Positions 23,629 to 27,257 of a stretch of DNA of 27,257 nt are shown here, one piece after another (within the stretch, counting starts at the first letter, position 1; each line of letters starts with the position of its first letter). A model generated the notes under the pieces. The model did no database searches and had not been told where the DNA came from. It worked only from the letters and a program-made list of their open reading frames with translations. A program made the translations under genes and the position numbers. Source of the DNA: Pseudomonadota bacterium (GTDB lineage Bacteria; Pseudomonadota; Alphaproteobacteria; Caulobacterales; Caulobacteraceae); the NCBI GenBank assembly GCA_023386645.1, contig JAEWJI010000036.1, forward strand, positions 1-27,257, given 5' to 3'.

Positions 23629-26600
23629 ATGTTCGCCAAGATCGCGGCCTTCGAGTTCCGCTACCAGCTGCGCCAGCCGGCCTTCTGGGTGATCGGCATC
23701 CTGTTCCTCCTGCTGGCCTTCGGGGCCGTGGCGTCGGAGAACGTGCAGCTGGGCTCGGGCGGCAACGTCCACAAGAACGCGCCCTTCGCCCTGGCCCAGG
23801 CCAGCATCATCTTCAACATCTTCTTCATGCTGGCCACCACCGCCATCGTGGCCAATGTGGTGGCGCGCGACGTGACCACGGGCTTCGGGCCCATGATCCA
23901 GACGACGCGGATCACCAAGGCGGACTACCTCTACGGCCGGTTCTTCGGCGCCTTCGCAGCCGTGGCCCTGTGCTTCCTGTCGATCTCCATCGGCACCCTG
24001 CTGGGCACGCTGATGCCCTGGGTGGACAAGGAGACGGTCGGGGCCTTCAGGCTGGTCGATTACCTCTACGCCTATGCGGTGTTCGGCCTGACCGGGGTGT
24101 TCCTGTCGTCGGCCATGTTCTTCGCGCTAGCCACCATCACCCGCTCGATGATGGCCACCTACGTCGGCGTGGTCGTGGTGTTCATGGTCTATCTGACAAG
24201 CACCAGCGCGCTGGGGCAGCGGCCGGAGTTCGAGGGCGTGATGGCCTGGGCCGAGCCGTTCGGCGCGGCGGCGTATGGGCTCGTCACCCGCTACTGGACG
24301 GCGGCGGAGCGCAATGCGCTGAACGCGCCGCTGGAAGGCGTCCTGCTGTGGAACCGGGTGATCTGGACCGGCGTGGGCGTGGCTTTCCTGGCCCTGGCCT
24401 ATGCGCTCTATCGGCCGTCCCTGCGCGGCGCCAAGGCGTCCAAACAGGACAAGCTGAGGGCGCTCAGCGCGGGCGAGCCCCCGACGGCCGAGCCAGGGCG
24501 GCTGCCGGCGCCCAGCTACGGCATGCGCAGCGCCCTGGCGCAGCTGGTGTCGCGCACCGCCTTCGAGATGGCGCTTATCTTCAAGAGCCCGGCCTATGTG
24601 GTCCTGATCCTGCTGGGTTTCGGCTTCGCGGTCGCGACCCTGATGTTCGTGGGAGAGATCTACGGCGCGCCGATCCTGCTGGTGACGCGGATCGTGATCG
24701 ACACCCTGATGGGCTCGTTCGGCCTCGTCTCGATCATCATCGCCATCTACTATTCGGGCGAGCTGGTCTGGCGCGACCGCGAGCGGCGGATGCACGAGAT
24801 CGTGGACGCGACCTCGACGCCGGACTGGACCTTCCTGGTCCCCAAGACCCTGGCCCTGGCGCTCGTGCTGGCCTCGACCCTGGTGATCGGCGTCCTGGCC
24901 GGGATCGCGACCCAGACGTTCAAAGGCTACACCGACTACGAGATCGGCAAATACCTGTGGTGGTACGTCGCGCCCGAGGCCGTCAGCTACGCGTTGCTGG
25001 CGGTGCTGGCGATCTTCGTCCAGTCGCTGGCCCCCAACAAGTTCGTCGGCTGGGCGGTGATGGTGATCTACATGATCGCCAACATCGTCTTCGTGAACCT
25101 CGGGTTCGATCACATCCTGTACCGCTACGGCGCCTCGCCCAGCGTGCCGCTGTCGGACATCAACGGCACCGGCGATTTCGGCCGGACGGCGGCCTGGGTC
25201 AGCGCCTACTGGACGGCCTTCGCGATCGTCCTGCTGGTCCTGGCTCACGGCCTGTGGCGACGGGGCACGGAGCAGAAGCTGGCTCCGCGCCTCAAGCGCC
25301 TGCCGCGCAAGCTGATGGGCCCGGCAGGCCTGATCGGCGGGGCGGCCCTGGTGGCCTTCGTCGCGCTGGGCGCCTTCATCTACACCAACACCAACGTCTG
25401 GAACGACTATCGCAGCCGGGACCAGGAGGAGACGCGCCAGGCCGATTACGAGAAGGCGCTGCTCCGCTTCGAGACCGCGCCCCAGCCGTCGGTGGCGACG
25501 GTCGTCCTGAACCTCGACCTCGATCCGCATTCGCCGCGCCTGGTCACGCGCGGGACATATGTCGTCGAGAACCGTACCGGCGCTCCGCTCGGCGAGATGC
25601 ACCTGCGTTGGGTCGAGGACCTCGACATGACCAGCCTGCGGGTCGAGGGCGCGCGCCTGGCCCGCTCGTTCGACGAGTTCGACTACCGAATCTATCGCTT
25701 CGACCAGCCGCTGCAGCCCGGCGACCGCCGCACCGTCAGCTTCGAGACGGTGCTGGAGCAGAAGGGCTTCAAGACCCGGGGCAACACCACCCGCCTGGTC
25801 GACAACGGGACCTTCGTCTCGAACTTCGAGTTCGCGCCGATGATCGGCATGAACCGGAACAGCCTGCTGCAGGACCGGAGCAAGCGCCGCAAGCACGGCT
25901 TGCCGGCCGAGCTGCGCATGGCGCGGCTGGAGGACACGTCGGCCCAGCGCTTCAACTATGTGCGCGCCGACTGGGTGAACGCCGACATCACCGTCACCAC
26001 GGTCGCGGACCAGACTCCGATCGCGCCGGGCTACAAGGTGTCGGACACGACGCGTGACGGCCGCCGGACCGCGCGGTTCGTGACCGAGGCGCCTATCCTG
26101 CACTTCTTCTCGGTGCAGTCGGCCGATTACGAGCGGGCGACCCGGATGCACGACGGGGTGGAGCTCAGCATCTACCACCACGCCGGCCACACCCGGAACG
26201 TGCCGCGCATGCTGGACGCACTCGCGAACTCGCTGGACTACATGCAGGCGGCGTTCAGCCCCTATCAGTTCCGCCAGGCCCGGATCATCGAGTTCCCCGG
26301 CTACGCCAGCTTCGCCCAGGCCTTCGCCGGGACCATTCCCTATTCGGAATCGCTGGGTTTCATCGCCGACTTCTCGGACCCCGAGAAGATAGACTACGTG
26401 ACCTACATCACCGCCCACGAACTGGGGCACCAGTGGTGGGCGCACCAGGTGATCGGCGCCGACATGCAGGGCGCGACCTCGCTGTCCGAGACCCTAGCGC
26501 AGTACTCGGCCCTGATGGTCATGGAGAAGACCTACGGTCCTGACCAGATCCGGCGCTTCCTGAAGTACGAGCTGGATCGCTACCTTCGCTCGCGGGCGAT

Positions 26601-27204
26601 GGAGATGCTGGAGGAACTGCCGCTGGAGCGGGTCGAGGCGGGGCAGGGCTATATCCACTACCAGAAGGGCGGCCTGGTCATGTACCTGCTGCGCGACCAC
26701 CTGGGCGAGGAGGCGGTGAACCGGGCGCTGCGTCGGGTGATCGCCGCCAACGCCTTCCGCTCCGCCCCCTATCCGCGTTCGCTGGACCTGGTCGCGGCGC
26801 TGCGAGCCGAGGCGCCGGCGGACAAGCAGGCGCTGATCACCGACCTGTTTGGCCGGATCACCCTCTACGACGTCAAGACGACCGATGTGGACGCCACGCG
26901 CCGCGCGGATGGCCGCTGGGATGTCGCCGTGACGGTCGAGGCGCGCAAGCTCTACGCGAACGGCGAGGGGGTGGAGACCGAGGCGCCGCTGAACGAAGCC
27001 TTCGACATCGGCCTGTTCAGCGCCGAGCCGGGCAAGAAGGCGTTCGATCAGCGCTCGGTCATCGCCTTCGAGCGTCGCCCGGTGCGGACAGGGACCCAGG
27101 TGTTCCGCTTCGTCACCGCCACCAAGCCGGCATGGGCGGGCGTCGATCCGTACAACAAGTGGATCGACCGGAACTCGGACGACAACCTGAAGAAGGTGGA
27201 TTGA
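23629..27204 (+). CDS. ABC-2 permease fused to an M1-type metallopeptidase
   Basis: A 1191-residue fusion. Residues 1-265 form a first ABC-2 permease half with about six helices (near 19-36, 52-75, 102-128, 143-168, 170-190, 240-262). A hydrophilic linker (about 265-310) leads to a second half with about six helices (323-545), and a thirteenth helix lies at about 565-585. With the N-terminus in the cytoplasm, an odd helix count places the C-terminal 600 residues in the periplasm. That part is an M1/gluzincin-like peptidase with zinc site HELGH (930-934), Glu954 in LSETLAQY, and a likely catalytic Tyr1011 in YQKGG. Two features differ from textbook M1 enzymes: 19 residues, not 18, separate HExxH from the third ligand, and the GxMEN exopeptidase motif is replaced by GTIPYSE. 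The architecture recurs in Bacteroidetes and Proteobacteria, but I know of no settled function. The ATPase is the gene 2 nt upstream. Confidence 0.93.
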   Translation: MFAKIAAFEFRYQLRQPAFWVIGILFLLLAFGAVASENVQLGSGGNVHKNAPFALAQASIIFNIFFMLATTAIVANVVARDVTTGFGPMIQTTRITKADYLYGRFFGAFAAVALCFLSISIGTLLGTLMPWVDKETVGAFRLVDYLYAYAVFGLTGVFLSSAMFFALATITRSMMATYVGVVVVFMVYLTSTSALGQRPEFEGVMAWAEPFGAAAYGLVTRYWTAAERNALNAPLEGVLLWNRVIWTGVGVAFLALAYALYRPSLRGAKASKQDKLRALSAGEPPTAEPGRLPAPSYGMRSALAQLVSRTAFEMALIFKSPAYVVLILLGFGFAVATLMFVGEIYGAPILLVTRIVIDTLMGSFGLVSIIIAIYYSGELVWRDRERRMHEIVDATSTPDWTFLVPKTLALALVLASTLVIGVLAGIATQTFKGYTDYEIGKYLWWYVAPEAVSYALLAVLAIFVQSLAPNKFVGWAVMVIYMIANIVFVNLGFDHILYRYGASPSVPLSDINGTGDFGRTAAWVSAYWTAFAIVLLVLAHGLWRRGTEQKLAPRLKRLPRKLMGPAGLIGGAALVAFVALGAFIYTNTNVWNDYRSRDQEETRQADYEKALLRFETAPQPSVATVVLNLDLDPHSPRLVTRGTYVVENRTGAPLGEMHLRWVEDLDMTSLRVEGARLARSFDEFDYRIYRFDQPLQPGDRRTVSFETVLEQKGFKTRGNTTRLVDNGTFVSNFEFAPMIGMNRNSLLQDRSKRRKHGLPAELRMARLEDTSAQRFNYVRADWVNADITVTTVADQTPIAPGYKVSDTTRDGRRTARFVTEAPILHFFSVQSADYERATRMHDGVELSIYHHAGHTRNVPRMLDALANSLDYMQAAFSPYQFRQARIIEFPGYASFAQAFAGTIPYSESLGFIADFSDPEKIDYVTYITAHELGHQWWAHQVIGADMQGATSLSETLAQYSALMVMEKTYGPDQIRRFLKYELDRYLRSRAMEMLEELPLERVEAGQGYIHYQKGGLVMYLLRDHLGEEAVNRALRRVIAANAFRSAPYPRSLDLVAALRAEAPADKQALITDLFGRITLYDVKTTDVDATRRADGRWDVAVTVEARKLYANGEGVETEAPLNEAFDIGLFSAEPGKKAFDQRSVIAFERRPVRTGTQVFRFVTATKPAWAGVDPYNKWIDRNSDDNLKKVD

Positions 27205-27215
27205 GGCTGATCGAT

Positions 27216-27254
27216 CCTCCCCCTCTGGGGGAGGGGGACCATGTGAAACATGGT
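27216..27254. terminator. Double hairpin after the ABC/peptidase operon
   Basis: Stem 1 pairs CCTCCCCC (27216-27223) with GGGGGAGG (27227-27234) around TCT. Stem 2 pairs ACCATGT (27238-27244) with ACATGGT (27248-27254) around GAA. It lies 11 nt past the stop codon. The composite looks like a dispersed palindromic element I recall from Caulobacterales genomes, here probably serving as the terminator. The window ends 3 nt later. Confidence 0.6.
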
Positions 27255-27257
27255 GGA

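Noticed and set aside
23577..26445. Long frames overlapping the permease-peptidase gene (826 codons on +, 772 codons on -)
   Set aside because: Both are out-of-frame translations of the 1191-residue gene, full of Arg/Gly/Pro or His/Val/Gln, with no motif and no ribosome binding site.
1..27257. Mobile elements, tRNA or rRNA genes
   Set aside because: I found no transposase or integrase motifs, no tRNA-like cloverleaf and no rRNA signature, despite the possible mosaic structure.

Overview
The window is GC-rich, gene-dense alphaproteobacterial DNA. The part from about 6.5 kb rightward looks like Caulobacterales (Caulobacter, Brevundimonas or Phenylobacterium type). I base this on the desaturase, the PrtD/PrtE-like (RsaD/RsaE-like) type I exporter pair, the ABC permease-M1 peptidase fusion and the CCTCCCCC/GGGGGAGG hairpin elements. 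This placement is recalled from family knowledge and was not searched. The first 6.1 kb (transketolase, MsrB, multi-PAS hybrid kinase) reads to me more like Methylobacterium or other Hyphomicrobiales. It may be strain-specific accessory DNA or a joined segment.

Layout. 0-6.1 kb: transketolase (+) converges on msrB (-) across a hairpin, and msrB diverges from a soluble five-PAS hybrid histidine kinase (+). 6.1-6.5 kb: an AT-richer patch with a tiny two-helix membrane protein, flanked by two degenerate copies of an intergenic repeat. 6.5-9.2 kb: a fatty-acid desaturase (-), then divergently a membrane protein overlapping an XRE regulator, followed by a secreted alpha/beta hydrolase. TGTCAGG/CCTGACA boxes lie in both control regions. 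9.2-12.65 kb (all -): an RhlE-type RNA helicase, ubiA and a DUF3298-type lipoprotein. 12.96-15.8 kb: a DltE-type SDR diverging from an HxlR regulator around a GTAAGTAGG inverted repeat; a GH13 alpha-glucosidase follows HxlR by 10 nt. 15.8-19.4 kb: a control region with six GTGAGAC heptamers, a PfkB/KDG-kinase-like gene and malate synthase G. 19.4-22.5 kb (-): membrane fusion protein and ABC protein of a type I secretion system, overlapping by 4 nt. 22.7-27.2 kb: an ABC ATPase and a 1191-residue protein joining two ABC-2 permease halves to an extracytoplasmic M1-type metallopeptidase, behind a recognisable promoter and ending in a double hairpin.

The genes are mostly separate small transcription units rather than one pathway. 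The parts that look like self-contained systems are the ABC/peptidase fusion pair, the XRE/membrane/hydrolase group with shared operator-like boxes, and the HxlR-SDR-glucosidase group. I see no tRNA, rRNA, insertion sequence, integrase or CRISPR array.
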